Positions 34,560 to 42,782 of a DNA stretch of 44,740 nucleotides are shown here, piece after piece (position 1 is the stretch's first letter; the number at the start of each line of letters is the position of its first letter). Below the pieces are notes generated by a model. It had not been told where the DNA came from. It did no database searches and was given only the letters and a program-made list of their open reading frames with translations. The position numbers and the translations under genes are program-made. Source of the stretch: Eubacterium sp. (GTDB lineage: Bacteria > Bacillota > Clostridia > Oscillospirales > Ruminococcaceae); assembly GCA_022511265.1 (NCBI GenBank), contig JAFLRX010000019.1:1-44740 (forward strand), written 5' to 3'.

Positions 34560-34585
34560 AAACGGACAGCGAAGGCTGTCCGTTT
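34560..34585 (+). terminator. Terminator-like hairpin after oadB-like gene
   Basis: Arms aaacggacag (34560-34569) and ctgtccgttt (34576-34585). The T-run is short (ttt then g). The same stem recurs in the terminator at 35473. Confidence 0.65.
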
Positions 34586-34622
34586 GTTGCAAATGTATCT
34601 TTTGTGTTTTAAGGTGATATCA

Positions 34623-35456
34623 GTGATAGTAAATGACAGTATCGTACAAGCATATCTGAAAGGAAATTCTATAGAAGATTTTCATGACGAATGGTACTTT
34701 ACCCATTCAACGGTAGCCGGTCAGATAGGAAAGAATATTTTTACAGTTCCCGACGATTCGATTAAGCAAAAAGCAAAAGTGCATGTGGTGTATGCAAGCT
34801 TATACCAGGCGGCAGGTAACTTTGAGCCGATCAATATGCCGATATGGGACGCGTTGTTTGCAAATTGGCGGGAAACGCTTGAAACCGTACAGGTGGATTT
34901 GATACTCGGCTTTCCCGAGCCCTTTGATGCTACTGTAGAGCGGGACGATGGCGGCGTACAGCGCATAATCTTTGATATGTCCTGTTGGACAAAATATTTG
35001 GGCCGCTGCGATATCGCCGAGGTCGCGCGAAATCTGCTGACACACGAGCTGTGCCATGTCCTTATCGGCAAACAGATACCGCAGATAGACGAGGACATGA
35101 AAAACACGGATTATCATATCGCGCTGGATGCGCTGACTTTTCACGAGGCTTTTGCGCATCTTGTTTCATACGATGCAAAGGAGATAGGTGACGTTGACTG
35201 GGATACGCCGAAGCTGGCGGAGGTGCGGAAAACCAGCAACGAAACCATGCGCAACGCCTTGCGTGAATTAGATAAAAAAGAGCAGGAGCGTTATCTTTAT
35301 ACTGCGCAATGCGGAGACTATTACGAAAAATATGCCTGTATGTCCGGCATGCTGTACCTTGCCGCACTTTGGCAAAGGGGAGGAGTATCTGCGTTAAAGG
35401 CTTGCTTTGACGAAGGATATATCGGCTTTGCCGAAAAATGCTCAGAAGAGGTTTGA
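34623..35456 (+). CDS. Putative zinc metallopeptidase (HExxH), hypothetical
   Basis: A 277-residue soluble protein. I use GTG 34623 with AAGGTGAT upstream; no ATG is near. THELCHVLIGK gives His141-Glu142...His145, and HEAFAHL (174-180) has Glu175 30 residues later, suggesting a gluzincin-like third ligand. No signal peptide is visible, so it probably acts in the cytoplasm. I do not recognise the family and no substrate can be proposed. It is a single gene bracketed by two hairpins with the same stem sequence. Confidence 0.72.
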   Translation: MIVNDSIVQAYLKGNSIEDFHDEWYFTHSTVAGQIGKNIFTVPDDSIKQKAKVHVVYASLYQAAGNFEPINMPIWDALFANWRETLETVQVDLILGFPEPFDATVERDDGGVQRIIFDMSCWTKYLGRCDIAEVARNLLTHELCHVLIGKQIPQIDEDMKNTDYHIALDALTFHEAFAHLVSYDAKEIGDVDWDTPKLAEVRKTSNETMRNALRELDKKEQERYLYTAQCGDYYEKYACMSGMLYLAALWQRGGVSALKACFDEGYIGFAEKCSEEV

Positions 35457-35472
35457 TGAATAATGTGTTGAT

Positions 35473-35500
35473 AAAACGGACAGAAGACTGTCCGTTTTTT
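35473..35500 (+). terminator. Rho-independent terminator
   Basis: Arms aaaacggacag (35473-35483) and ctgtccgtttt (35488-35498), loop aaga, followed by further Ts. It ends the putative peptidase gene. Confidence 0.85.
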
Positions 35501-35537
35501 ATGTTTGCATAATTTGTCAGACATTATCTTATATTTT

Positions 35538-35553
35538 CCGCAATTCCGAATTA
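35538..35553 (-). repeat. Second copy of the stop-codon repeat
   Basis: On the minus strand TAATTCGGAATTGCGG begins with the stop codon of the ABC ATPase gene; aattcggaattgcgg is identical to 11986-12000. Confidence 0.6.
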
Positions 35554-36219
35554 CTGATTATTGACCCGCCCGTCCTTTATCCTTATCACCCTGTCGCCCA
35601 TTTTTACGGCGTTCTCGTCATGGGTGATAAGCACTAATGTTTTACCCGCGCGGTTCAGCTCGCACAGCAGCCGCATTATCTCGCCGCCTGCTTTGCTGTC
35701 AAGGTTGCCGCAGGGCTCGTCCGCAAGGATAAGCTGCGGCTCCGCCGCCAGCGCGCGGGCGATAGCCACCCGCTGCTGCTGTCCGCCGGACAGCTCGTAC
35801 GGCTTGTGGTCGATACGGTGGGACAGTCCCACCATCTCCAGCGCTTCGCAGGCGCGGCGGACGCACTCTTTGCGTGGTACGCCGCGATATTCCAGCGGCA
35901 GGCAGACGTTTTCGACGGCGGTCATGCTTGTTATCAGGTTAAAGCTCTGGAATACAAATCCTATCATGCGGTTGCGTATACGGCTTATCTCGCGGTCGCT
36001 CATGCCGCAGACGTCCTCGCCGTCGAAAAAATAGCTGCCGCTGTCCGGCATGTCAAGAAAGCCGAGTATGTTCATCAGCGTGGACTTGCCCGAGCCGCTC
36101 GCCCCGGACAGCACCGCAAATTCTCCCTGCTCAACACAAATATTTATGTCGGTAAGTGCCCGGACGGCGCTGCCGCTTTTTTTATATGTCCTGCACATAT
36201 TTACTGTCTGTATCAGCAT
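35551..36219 (-). CDS. ABC transporter ATPase (MacB/LolD type)
   Basis: A 222-residue nucleotide-binding protein. Walker A GASGSGKST (39-47), Q-loop VFQSFN, signature LSGGQQQRVAIARAL, Walker B LILADEPCGNLDS and switch His in LITHDE are intact. The class is that of MacB/FtsE/LolD ATPases. It is the natural partner of the adaptor and FtsX-type permease encoded divergently at 36501-38641. ATG 36219 has a weak GGGTG site; an alternative TTG at 36261 reads a basic extension. Its 5' end overlaps the preceding small Cys-rich gene by 38 bases, suggesting coupling. Confidence 0.92.
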   Translation of the reverse strand: MLIQTVNMCRTYKKSGSAVRALTDINICVEQGEFAVLSGASGSGKSTLMNILGFLDMPDSGSYFFDGEDVCGMSDREISRIRNRMIGFVFQSFNLITSMTAVENVCLPLEYRGVPRKECVRRACEALEMVGLSHRIDHKPYELSGGQQQRVAIARALAAEPQLILADEPCGNLDSKAGGEIMRLLCELNRAGKTLVLITHDENAVKMGDRVIRIKDGRVNNQ

Positions 36220-36364
36220 ATTTTTCACCCGCTTGTTTTGTTTTTCCCTCTCTCGGAGCAAAGTAACAGCAGCCGTTTATCGCCGCGTTGGTTATCGTCC
36301 CTTCGCCCTCAAGGCTGCATACGCCGTCCCGCTGATGCCTGCACGGCTCGCTGCATAATATCAT
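36182..36364 (-). CDS. Small cysteine-rich protein, hypothetical
   Basis: A 60-residue protein: Cys4-x3-Cys8-x7-Cys16 and Cys32-Cys33 around CRHQRDGVCSL. Short proteins with a similar Cys pattern, likely metal-binding, are widespread in Clostridia, but I know no proven function. ATG 36364 has GAGGTG about 12 bases upstream. The reading overlaps the ABC ATPase gene by 38 bases in another frame. It may be the first gene of that transcript. Confidence 0.55.
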   Translation of the reverse strand: MILCSEPCRHQRDGVCSLEGEGTITNAAINGCCYFAPREGKTKQAGEKYADTDSKYVQDI

Positions 36365-36500
36365 GTTCAAAGTCGGCACCTCGCTTTTAATTTTATTATG
36401 CAAAAAAAGCCGTCTTATATACATCATTTTTCCGTATATTCCGACTTTTGGCGGGAAATATAAAAGGGCAGGAAATTACATTGAAAGGAACGCTGATATT

Positions 36501-37478
36501 ATGAAACATACATCAAGGTTTTCATCGGAAAGAAAGGAAATAGCGGTAAAGCTGACGGTGCTGATACTGATATTCGCGTTGGGTATTCTCATCACTGTGG
36601 CTTTGCCGACGGCGGTAAACGGCAGTGTGCCGAGGGTGAACACGGTGTTCCCCGTGGTTAAGAGCTATACCCCCGCGGTCAGCTGCTCCGGCACTATTGA
36701 ATATACCGACGTGTACGAAGTCACGGCAGATGTGCCTGTGGTGATAGCAAGCTATAACGTTAGCACCGGGCAGCACGCCGACGAGGGGCAGGTGATAGCC
36801 GTCGTTGACGTTGACGCGACAGTAGAGGCTGTCGTTGCTCTGTACGGCGCGGAGGCAGCCATGCAAAGCGGACTGACGTCGGAAAGCATCCCAGATAAAA
36901 TATTTGCCGATGTGTCCGGCACGGTCTGCGCAACGGGCAAGAGCGGCGAACTGCTGCCCGCCGGAGAAGCGATAGCGCAGATAGGGGAGAAGGGCAGCCT
37001 ACAGCTTACCGCGGCGGTGTCTCAGCGGGATATTTCTAAGGTAAACGTCGGTCAGCGGGTCAGCATTACGGCGGCGGATAAGACATATACCGGTACGGTA
37101 TACGAGATAAGCGGTTTTGCACGAAAAGAGCATGGCGGCGCTGACACAGTGGTGGACGTCAGCGTGACGGTGGAGGACGCTACCGAGGACCTGCGCAGCG
37201 GCTATTCCGCCCAAGGGCTGATAGAGACGGGCTATGCCGAGCAAATACTGACATTACCCTACAGCGCGATATGTCAGGACGACGCGGGGGAGTACGTCTA
37301 TGTATTTGACGGCGGCAGTGCAAAGCGGCGCGACATCTCCACCGGAATAGAGCTTGCCGAGTGCGCACAGGTAATAGGGCTGGATATCGCCGACGAGGTG
37401 ATAATGCACACCGACGAGCTGACCGCCGACTGCCTTGTCATAAGAGAGGGGATAGTTTCAAGGCAGGGGGATGACTGA
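36501..37478 (+). CDS. HlyD/MacA-like membrane fusion protein
   Basis: A 325-residue periplasm-side (extracytoplasmic) adaptor with one N-terminal membrane helix (about 18-36). Lipoyl-like halves flank a short central part: VVIASYNVSTGQHADEGQVIAVVD (about 84-107) and VSGTVCATGKSGELLPAGEAIAQIG (about 137-161). Beta-barrel and membrane-proximal domains follow (VNVGQRVSITAADKTYTGTV, LPYSAICQDDAGEYVYVF). The coiled-coil hairpin is almost absent, as in other Gram-positive adaptors. GAAAGGAA precedes ATG 36501. The permease start overlaps its stop by one base (TGATG). Confidence 0.88.
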   Translation: MKHTSRFSSERKEIAVKLTVLILIFALGILITVALPTAVNGSVPRVNTVFPVVKSYTPAVSCSGTIEYTDVYEVTADVPVVIASYNVSTGQHADEGQVIAVVDVDATVEAVVALYGAEAAMQSGLTSESIPDKIFADVSGTVCATGKSGELLPAGEAIAQIGEKGSLQLTAAVSQRDISKVNVGQRVSITAADKTYTGTVYEISGFARKEHGGADTVVDVSVTVEDATEDLRSGYSAQGLIETGYAEQILTLPYSAICQDDAGEYVYVFDGGSAKRRDISTGIELAECAQVIGLDIADEVIMHTDELTADCLVIREGIVSRQGDD

Positions 37479-38641
37479 TGATAAAGCAGTTTTTGAGCGG
37501 GTTATTTATAAACAAGGGCAGGGCAGCACTGACGATAAGTTCTATCGCAGTGGGGATCTTCGCGGTGGCGGTGATATCCGCCGTGGGAAGGACAGGCACT
37601 GATATCATCAGCCGCAGCCTTGACGATATGGGGATAAACTCGATATTGGTGCAAACAGGCGACGGCAGCGCCACACTGTCAAGCGACGATGTCGCGGCAC
37701 TGAACAGCCTTGACGGTATAGCCAACGCTATGCCGCTGATGTCGTCGGTCACGCAGTGCGAGCTGCCGCAGCAAAGCATGACCTGTATCGCGTGGGGGGT
37801 CAGCCGCAGCGCGGGGGATATAATTTCGCTGAAGGCGCTGCACGGACGGCTGATAAACGATTCCGACATCGCCCAAAACGCCCGCGTCTGCGCGGTGGAT
37901 AAGGAGATAGCGCTGCAGACCTACGGCAGGACAAACATAGTCGGCAAGACGGTGGATATAAATATCGGCGGCGGAGTGCAGAGCTTTGAGATAATCGGGG
38001 TGGTCAGCTCGGGACTGAGTGCTGTGCAAAGCGTGATAAACGATGTCGTACCGTATTTTGTCTATCTGCCGTATACTACAGTGCAAGAGCTTTGCGGTAC
38101 AAGCGACTTTGACACCATCGCTTTACGGCTGGAGGACACTGACAACGGAACAAACGCGGTGTCGGACATTGAACTGCTGATGAAGCGACGGCGCGATGAC
38201 GAGATAGAGGTAAATAACCTGCTCAGCCAAAAGCAGCAGCTGGACGGCATACTGTCAACGGTGACCGTTGCGCTGTCGCTTATTGCGGGGATATCATTGA
38301 TAGTGTCGGGGCTTTCGGTGATGAACGCCATGCTGGTGTCCGTCTCCGAGCGCAGACGGGAGATAGGCATAAAAAAGGCGCTCGGCGCGCCGAACTACCG
38401 TATAGTTACCCGCTTTCTGGCGGAGAGCACCGCGCTGACCCTTATCGGCAGCATAATCGGCGCGGTGTCGGGTGTGCTGGTGACATATCTCGGCTGTGTA
38501 TATTTCGGCGAGCCGTTCTCGTGGGAGCCGTCGATACTTCTGTTCGCGTTGTGTGTGTCCGCCGTCATAGGTATGCTGTCCGGCAGCTATCCCGCCTATA
38601 AGGCGGCAGGCATGAAACCGGTAGACGCACTTAAGGAATAA
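37478..38641 (+). CDS. MacB/FtsX-type ABC transporter permease
   Basis: A 387-residue membrane protein: helix 1 (about 18-37), a large extracytoplasmic MacB-PCD domain (about 40-260), then three helices (about 265-290, 310-340, 352-372). The stretch SERRREIGIKKALGAPN and the ending YKAAGMKPVDALKE are classic for MacB permeases. Such transporters export peptides or act as mechanotransducers; substrate unknown. It works with the adaptor just upstream and the ATPase on the opposite strand. Terminator at 38661. Confidence 0.93.
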   Translation: MIKQFLSGLFINKGRAALTISSIAVGIFAVAVISAVGRTGTDIISRSLDDMGINSILVQTGDGSATLSSDDVAALNSLDGIANAMPLMSSVTQCELPQQSMTCIAWGVSRSAGDIISLKALHGRLINDSDIAQNARVCAVDKEIALQTYGRTNIVGKTVDINIGGGVQSFEIIGVVSSGLSAVQSVINDVVPYFVYLPYTTVQELCGTSDFDTIALRLEDTDNGTNAVSDIELLMKRRRDDEIEVNNLLSQKQQLDGILSTVTVALSLIAGISLIVSGLSVMNAMLVSVSERRREIGIKKALGAPNYRIVTRFLAESTALTLIGSIIGAVSGVLVTYLGCVYFGEPFSWEPSILLFALCVSAVIGMLSGSYPAYKAAGMKPVDALKE

Positions 38642-38660
38642 TTTGATAGCTGTTATATCA

Positions 38661-38690
38661 AAAGCAGGTCTGCGGACGACCTGCTTTTTT
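38661..38690 (+). terminator. Rho-independent terminator of the exporter unit
   Basis: Arms aaagcaggtc (38661-38670) and gacctgcttt (38678-38687) followed by Ts. Confidence 0.88.
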
Positions 38691-38703
38691 ATTTGAAAAG
38701 CAC

Positions 38704-38732
38704 TTGTAATCAACGCGTATAAGATGTATAAT
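38704..38732 (+). promoter_or_regulatory. Promoter of the nitroreductase gene
   Basis: TTGTAA (38704-38709), 17-base spacer, TATAAT (38727-38732), 23 bases before the start codon. Confidence 0.85.
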
Positions 38733-38754
38733 ATAAAAAACAGGAGGTGTCGGT

Positions 38755-39273
38755 ATGGATTTTTCAGAGCTTGCAAGATCACGGTATTCGGTAAGAAAGT
38801 TTGCCGATAAGCCGATAGAAAAGGAAAAGCTGGATATTATCCTTGAGGCGGGCAACGTCGCGCCTACCGGATGTAATTACCAGCCGCAGAGGATATATGT
38901 AGTACAAAGCGAGGAAAAAATAGCCAAGCTGAACGAGCTGAGCAAGTGTATTTTCGGCGCAAAGACGGTGCTGCTTTTTACCTACAACACCGACGAGGAC
39001 TGGAAAAATCCCCTTGAGAACGGGGTACACTGCGGCGTGCAGGATGTCAGCATTGTGGCGACGCATATCATGCTCTCGGCGTGGGAGCAGGGTATAGGCA
39101 CCTGCTGGGTGAATTATTTTGCCAACACAAAGCTGGAAAGAGAGCTGGGTCTGCCTGAAAATGAAAGGTCGGTGCTGCTTATGCCGATAGGCTATCCGGC
39201 AGAGGACTCTCAGCCGCTGGAAAAGCTGCACAGCGTGTGCAAGGATATTGGGGAAACGGTGCGGTTTATATAA
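38755..39273 (+). CDS. Nitroreductase-family flavoprotein
   Basis: A 172-residue FMN-dependent oxidoreductase. RSRYSVRKFADKPIEKEKL (7-25), LEAGNVAPTGCNYQPQRIYVV (about 32-52), and GIGTCWVNYF (about 114-123) are family motifs. Substrates of such anaerobe enzymes are mostly unknown; nitro- or quinone reduction is possible. It has AGGAGGTG upstream. The next start codon is one base after the stop. Confidence 0.92.
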   Translation: MDFSELARSRYSVRKFADKPIEKEKLDIILEAGNVAPTGCNYQPQRIYVVQSEEKIAKLNELSKCIFGAKTVLLFTYNTDEDWKNPLENGVHCGVQDVSIVATHIMLSAWEQGIGTCWVNYFANTKLERELGLPENERSVLLMPIGYPAEDSQPLEKLHSVCKDIGETVRFI

Positions 39274-39274
39274 A

Positions 39275-39847
39275 ATGACAACGATATATTTTGTCAGGCA
39301 TGCAGAGCCTGATTACACAAATCACGATGATATGTCAAGAGGGTTGACAGAAAAAGGTATAGCTGACAGTAAGCTTATTACCGAATTTTTAGCGGATAAA
39401 AATGCGGATATAGTATTTTCCAGTCCCTATAAAAGGGCTGTTGATACAATTCGTGATTTTGCAGAAACAAGCGGCTTGAAAATTCATTTGGAATATGATT
39501 TCAGAGAGCGAAAAGTTGATAGCGGTTGGATTGAGGACTTTGCGTCATTCTGTAAAGCTCAGTGGACGGATTTTGACTACAAGCGGTCTGACGGCGAGAG
39601 TTTACGGGAAGTGCAGGGGAGAAATATCTCGGCATTAAATCGTGTGCTGACAGAACACAGAAATCAAACCATTGTTATTGGAACTCATGGCACTGCTTTG
39701 AGTACAATTATAAATTTCTATGATGAAAAATTTGACTATGCTCAGTTTGAAAAGATAAAAGGGCTAATGCCGTGGGTGGTGAAATTTACTTTTCAAGATA
39801 CCGTTTGTACAGATATCCAACAATATAATCTGTTTGAATTGAGATGA
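39275..39847 (+). CDS. Histidine phosphatase family protein (phosphoglycerate mutase-like)
   Basis: A 190-residue cytoplasmic phosphatase. IYFVRHAEPDYTN gives the RHAE signature (phospho-acceptor His9); RERKVDSGW (about 84-92) and GTHGTAL with the second His fit the family. I start at ATG 39275; the longer frame lies inside the nitroreductase gene. There is no clear ribosome binding site, so translation may be coupled. It is more AT-rich than its neighbours, hinting at a different origin. Substrate unknown. Confidence 0.88.
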   Translation: MTTIYFVRHAEPDYTNHDDMSRGLTEKGIADSKLITEFLADKNADIVFSSPYKRAVDTIRDFAETSGLKIHLEYDFRERKVDSGWIEDFASFCKAQWTDFDYKRSDGESLREVQGRNISALNRVLTEHRNQTIVIGTHGTALSTIINFYDEKFDYAQFEKIKGLMPWVVKFTFQDTVCTDIQQYNLFELR

Positions 39848-39946
39848 CAGATTGTAATTTTCATTACTGATACAAATGATATACCTCAATAAATTCAGAG
39901 GAAGGTTTTGTTTTACTCAAATTATCAGGATTTTTCCTTTTTTGTA

Positions 39947-39955
39947 TGTTATACT
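39947..39955 (+). promoter_or_regulatory. Extended -10 promoter of the AraC-GGDEF gene
   Basis: TGTTATACT with following TAAA; no good -35 box 17 bases upstream (aggatt). Same TGnTATACTTAA form as the promoters at 615, 4406 and 9896. Confidence 0.6.
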
Positions 39956-39995
39956 TAAACTATCCTAGGATGATAACAAAGATTGGGGGTAAAGC

Positions 39996-40826
39996 ATGGA
40001 CACCGTAAAGATTGAAACTCTCAGCAAGGCGCTGGAATACATCGACAGCCACCTGACGGATGACTTTTCCCAGAAGGACTGCGCCAAGGCGGCAATGTGC
40101 TCGCTGTCGGGACTGCAAAAGCTGTTCAAGTATGTGTTTCATATCAGCATAGGCGACTATGTCACCAGACGGCGTATGACCCGCGCCGCGCGCGAACTGC
40201 TGGGCGGTCGCTCGGTGCTGGACACCGCACTGGATTACGGTTATCAGTCGGCAGAGGCGTTCAACCGCGCGTTTATCCGCGTATGGGGTATGCCGCCGCA
40301 TAAATATGCCAAAAGCCGTCGGTTCTCCGGGCTTTACCCAAAGCTTGATTTTCCGCGAAAGACGGAATATAAAGGAGAAATTATCATGACCAACAAGTTT
40401 GACATTACCGAGCTGTATGACTACATACGCTCAAAAGAGGGAAAATACGTTATTTGCTTTGATACCTGCCACCTTGATGTCGTAAACCGCGAATACGGCA
40501 GAAAGGCAGGCGACGCACAGATAAACGAGTGCCTGCGCCGTATTGAGGAGGTATGCGAGGACGGCATGCTGATGTTCCGCATAGGCGGGGATGAATATGC
40601 GCTGGTGACAGATTCCGACGACCCCGAGCAGGTGAAAGATATCGCCGCGCGTGCGCTTGCCCATAACGGTGAGACGGTAGAGGTTGACGGAACGGTACTG
40701 CCGGTGTCAATGCGTGCCGGCGCGTTAAAGCTGTCCCACGAAAGCTGCCGCAGGTATCAGATACTGTTCGACGAGCTGGCCAGTACGCCGTCGAACGACC
40801 CCGATAAGTTTAATATCAATGCATAA
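39996..40826 (+). CDS. AraC-type regulator fused to a GGDEF-like domain
   Basis: A 276-residue protein. Residues about 6-105 are an AraC/XylS DNA-binding domain with two helix-turn-helix units, ending SAEAFNRAFIRVWGMPPHKY. Residues about 131-270 resemble a GGDEF domain: FDTCHLDVVNREYGRKAGD aligns with the DxDxFKxxND-GHxxGD block (second Asp replaced by Cys), and FRIGGDEYALV carries GGDEY. The product-inhibition RxxD site is not evident. It may make or only sense a nucleotide. GGGGGT precedes ATG 39996. A second, stronger start lies in frame at 40386. Confidence 0.85.
   Translation: MDTVKIETLSKALEYIDSHLTDDFSQKDCAKAAMCSLSGLQKLFKYVFHISIGDYVTRRRMTRAARELLGGRSVLDTALDYGYQSAEAFNRAFIRVWGMPPHKYAKSRRFSGLYPKLDFPRKTEYKGEIIMTNKFDITELYDYIRSKEGKYVICFDTCHLDVVNREYGRKAGDAQINECLRRIEEVCEDGMLMFRIGGDEYALVTDSDDPEQVKDIAARALAHNGETVEVDGTVLPVSMRAGALKLSHESCRRYQILFDELASTPSNDPDKFNINA
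40371..40388 (+). promoter_or_regulatory. Internal ribosome binding site and in-frame ATG
   Basis: AAAGGAG (40371-40377) with eight bases to ATG 40386, in frame with the AraC-GGDEF gene and exactly at the domain border. It would give a separate 146-residue GGDEF-only protein starting MTNKFDITELYDY. Confidence 0.6.
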
Positions 40827-40834
40827 TAAAAATA

Positions 40835-40866
40835 TATTCCTCTCCGCCTGACGGCGGAGAGGAATA
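40835..40866. terminator. Perfect 14-bp hairpin after the AraC-GGDEF gene
   Basis: Arms 40835-40848 and 40853-40866 (tattcctctccgcc), loop tgac, no T-run after. A short imperfect 7-base tandem (ttattca type) follows at 40872-40901. Confidence 0.55.
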
Positions 40867-40904
40867 CCACAGTTATTCGTTATTCACTATTCATTATTCA
40901 CTGA

Positions 40905-40933
40905 AAAATCCGAGACTGAAAGTCTCGGATTTT
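40905..40933. terminator. Bidirectional terminator between converging units
   Basis: Arms aaaatccgagact (40905-40917) and agtctcggatttt (40921-40933). Serves nifU/nifS on the minus strand and the regulator gene on the plus strand. Confidence 0.88.
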
Positions 40934-40936
40934 GTT

Positions 40937-41368
40937 TTATACTTCGCAGCAGGTCTCGCAATGCTCTTCGATAACGCCTACTATCGGGGTGGGGTCGATG
41001 CCCTGCCTCTTATAATAGTCGGCAACCGCGGTCTTTACTGCCTGTTCTGCCAGTACAGAGCAATGTATCTTTGCCGCCGGAAGTCCGTCCAGCGCCTCAA
41101 TTACTGCCTTGTTGGTCAGCTTCAGTGCCTCGTCTAACGGCTTGCCCTTTATCATCTCGGTGGCTATCGAGCTGGTCGCTATCGCCGCGCCGCAGCCGAA
41201 GGTCTTGAACTTTACGTCCTCGATTATGCCGCCCTCTATTTTAAGATACATCTTCATGATGTCTCCGCACTTTGCGTTGCCTACCTCGCCTACGCCGTTG
41301 GCGTCTTCCAGCTCTCCGATGTTTCTCGGATTGGCGAAATGGTCCATTACCTTTTCAGAATAAATCAT
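40937..41368 (-). CDS. nifU: Iron-sulfur cluster scaffold protein NifU/IscU-like
   Basis: A 143-residue scaffold for Fe-S assembly. Cluster ligands Cys34 (NAKCGD, with Asp36), Cys59 (TFGCGAA) and Cys103 (IHCSVLA) are intact. The tail EEHCETCCEV adds Cys137, Cys140 and Cys141, an extension seen in clostridial NifU-like proteins. It lacks the C-terminal NFU domain of classical NifU. It follows the desulfurase gene by 18 bases in one transcript. Clients in this window include IspG. Confidence 0.94.
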   Translation of the reverse strand: MIYSEKVMDHFANPRNIGELEDANGVGEVGNAKCGDIMKMYLKIEGGIIEDVKFKTFGCGAAIATSSIATEMIKGKPLDEALKLTNKAVIEALDGLPAAKIHCSVLAEQAVKTAVADYYKRQGIDPTPIVGVIEEHCETCCEV

Positions 41369-41386
41369 ATTGCAGCTTCCTTTCCG

Positions 41387-42583
41387 TTACTGTATTTTAA
41401 AGGTTTCACCCTTGATTATATGCTCCCACAGCGGGGACATGCTTCTCAGTCTTTCTATAATGACAGGCAGAACCTCAAGCAGTCTGTCTATCTCTTCCTC
41501 GGTAGTGTATTCCGACATGGATATTCTCAGCGAGCCGTGCGCCACCTCATGCGGCAGCCCGATAGCCAGCAGCACGTGCGACGGATCAAGCGAGCCGGAG
41601 GTGCAGGCCGAGCCGCTGGATGCGGCTATGCCCTGAAGATCCAGCTGTAACAGCAGGCTTTCGCCCTCGACGCCCTCAAATGAGAAGTTAAGATTGCCCG
41701 CCAGTCTCTTTTCGCGGTCGCCGTTTAAGTGTACGCGATCTATCTTCATCACCGCGTCGATTATCTTGTCTTGGAATTTCTTCAGCTTTTCGTTCTTTGC
41801 GTCAATGCCCGCAACAGCCTCGGTGATAGCCACGCCCAGTCCCACGATGGCGGGGATGTTCTCGGTGCCGGCTCTCTTGCCGCGCTCTTGCGCGCCGCCG
41901 TTGATGTAGGGGGCAAGGCGGTACTTCTTGTTGACGTACAGCACGCCCACGCCCTTTTGCGCGTGTATCTTGTGACCGCTGAGCGATAACATATCAATGT
42001 TCTGCTCTTTGACGTTGATGTGTACGTTGCCTATTGCCTGTACCGCGTCGGTGTGGAAGATAACGCCTTTGCTCTTGCATATCTCACCTATTTCGGGGAT
42101 AGGCTGGATGGTGCCTATCTCATTGTTTGCGTACATGATGGTAACCAGTGCGGTGTCCTCGCGGATAGCAGCCTTAACGTCCTCGACCTTTACTATGCCG
42201 TTGTCGTATACCGGCAGATAGGTCACTTCAAAGCCGTCCTTCTCCAGAGCCTGTAAAGTGTGCAGTATCGCGTGATGCTCAAACGCGGTGGAGATTATGT
42301 GCTTTTTGCCCTTTGCCGCCATCATCTTTGCGGTGTTTATCAGCGCCCAGTTGTCGCTCTCGCTGCCGCAGCTGGTGAAGTACACCTCGTTGTCGTCGCA
42401 GCCCAGTGCCTTAGCCACCTGACTGCGCGCGGTGTTCAGCGCCACAGCCGCCTCTCTGCCGAGAGTGTATATCGACGAGGGGTTTCCGTAGCCCTCTTTC
42501 AGCCACGGGAGCATGGCGTTCAGCACACTGTCGCTTATCTTGGTGGTAGCGGCATTGTCTAAGTAAATCTTTGTGTTCGGCAT
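41387..42583 (-). CDS. nifS: Cysteine desulfurase NifS/IscS
   Basis: PLP enzyme releasing sulfur from cysteine for Fe-S clusters and thio-modifications. 398 residues: [27 protein letters not shown] Lys205 in [11 protein letters not shown], and catalytic Cys327 in SSGSACTSG. The active-site loop is of the long, IscS/NifS (class I) type. Promoter at 42668-42696, ribosome binding site AAAGGA. First gene of the nifS-nifU unit. Confidence 0.96.
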   Translation of the reverse strand: MPNTKIYLDNAATTKISDSVLNAMLPWLKEGYGNPSSIYTLGREAAVALNTARSQVAKALGCDDNEVYFTSCGSESDNWALINTAKMMAAKGKKHIISTAFEHHAILHTLQALEKDGFEVTYLPVYDNGIVKVEDVKAAIREDTALVTIMYANNEIGTIQPIPEIGEICKSKGVIFHTDAVQAIGNVHINVKEQNIDMLSLSGHKIHAQKGVGVLYVNKKYRLAPYINGGAQERGKRAGTENIPAIVGLGVAITEAVAGIDAKNEKLKKFQDKIIDAVMKIDRVHLNGDREKRLAGNLNFSFEGVEGESLLLQLDLQGIAASSGSACTSGSLDPSHVLLAIGLPHEVAHGSLRISMSEYTTEEEIDRLLEVLPVIIERLRSMSPLWEHIIKGETFKIQ

Positions 42584-42667
42584 TTGTGTCAGTCCTTTCT
42601 TTGCCGAAGCGTATTTATGAAAAATTAAGTGTGTAAATTAAAAGTGAACCAATTTAGTCCGCTTTTT

Positions 42668-42696
42668 ATTATATACCATTTTGCAACGAATATCAA
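42668..42696 (-). promoter_or_regulatory. Promoter of nifS-nifU
   Basis: On the minus strand TTGATA, 17-base spacer, TATAAT. No IscR gene or obvious IscR-type site is seen nearby. Confidence 0.75.
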
Positions 42697-42727
42697 TAGG
42701 TTTTATGAAAAAATTTGAAAAAAATTG

Positions 42728-42759
42728 CAAAAAAACAAGGCGGGCATAGCCCGCCTTGT
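42728..42759 (-). terminator. Terminator of rplJL
   Basis: Arms acaaggcgggc (42735-42745, 42749-42759) with loop of three, followed on the minus strand by a run of Ts. Confidence 0.92.
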
Positions 42760-42782
42760 CAGCTTTCATAAAGTATATGCTC

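Noticed and set aside
36363-36500. Upstream extension of the HlyD-like gene to 36363
   Set aside because: The clear GAAAGGAA site and membrane-anchor start are at 36501; the extension overlaps the divergent small gene.
40872-40901. Short tandem of ttattca-like units considered as a CRISPR-like or phase-variable repeat
   Set aside because: Only four imperfect 7-base units, no spacers and not inside a coding region; likely intergenic drift.
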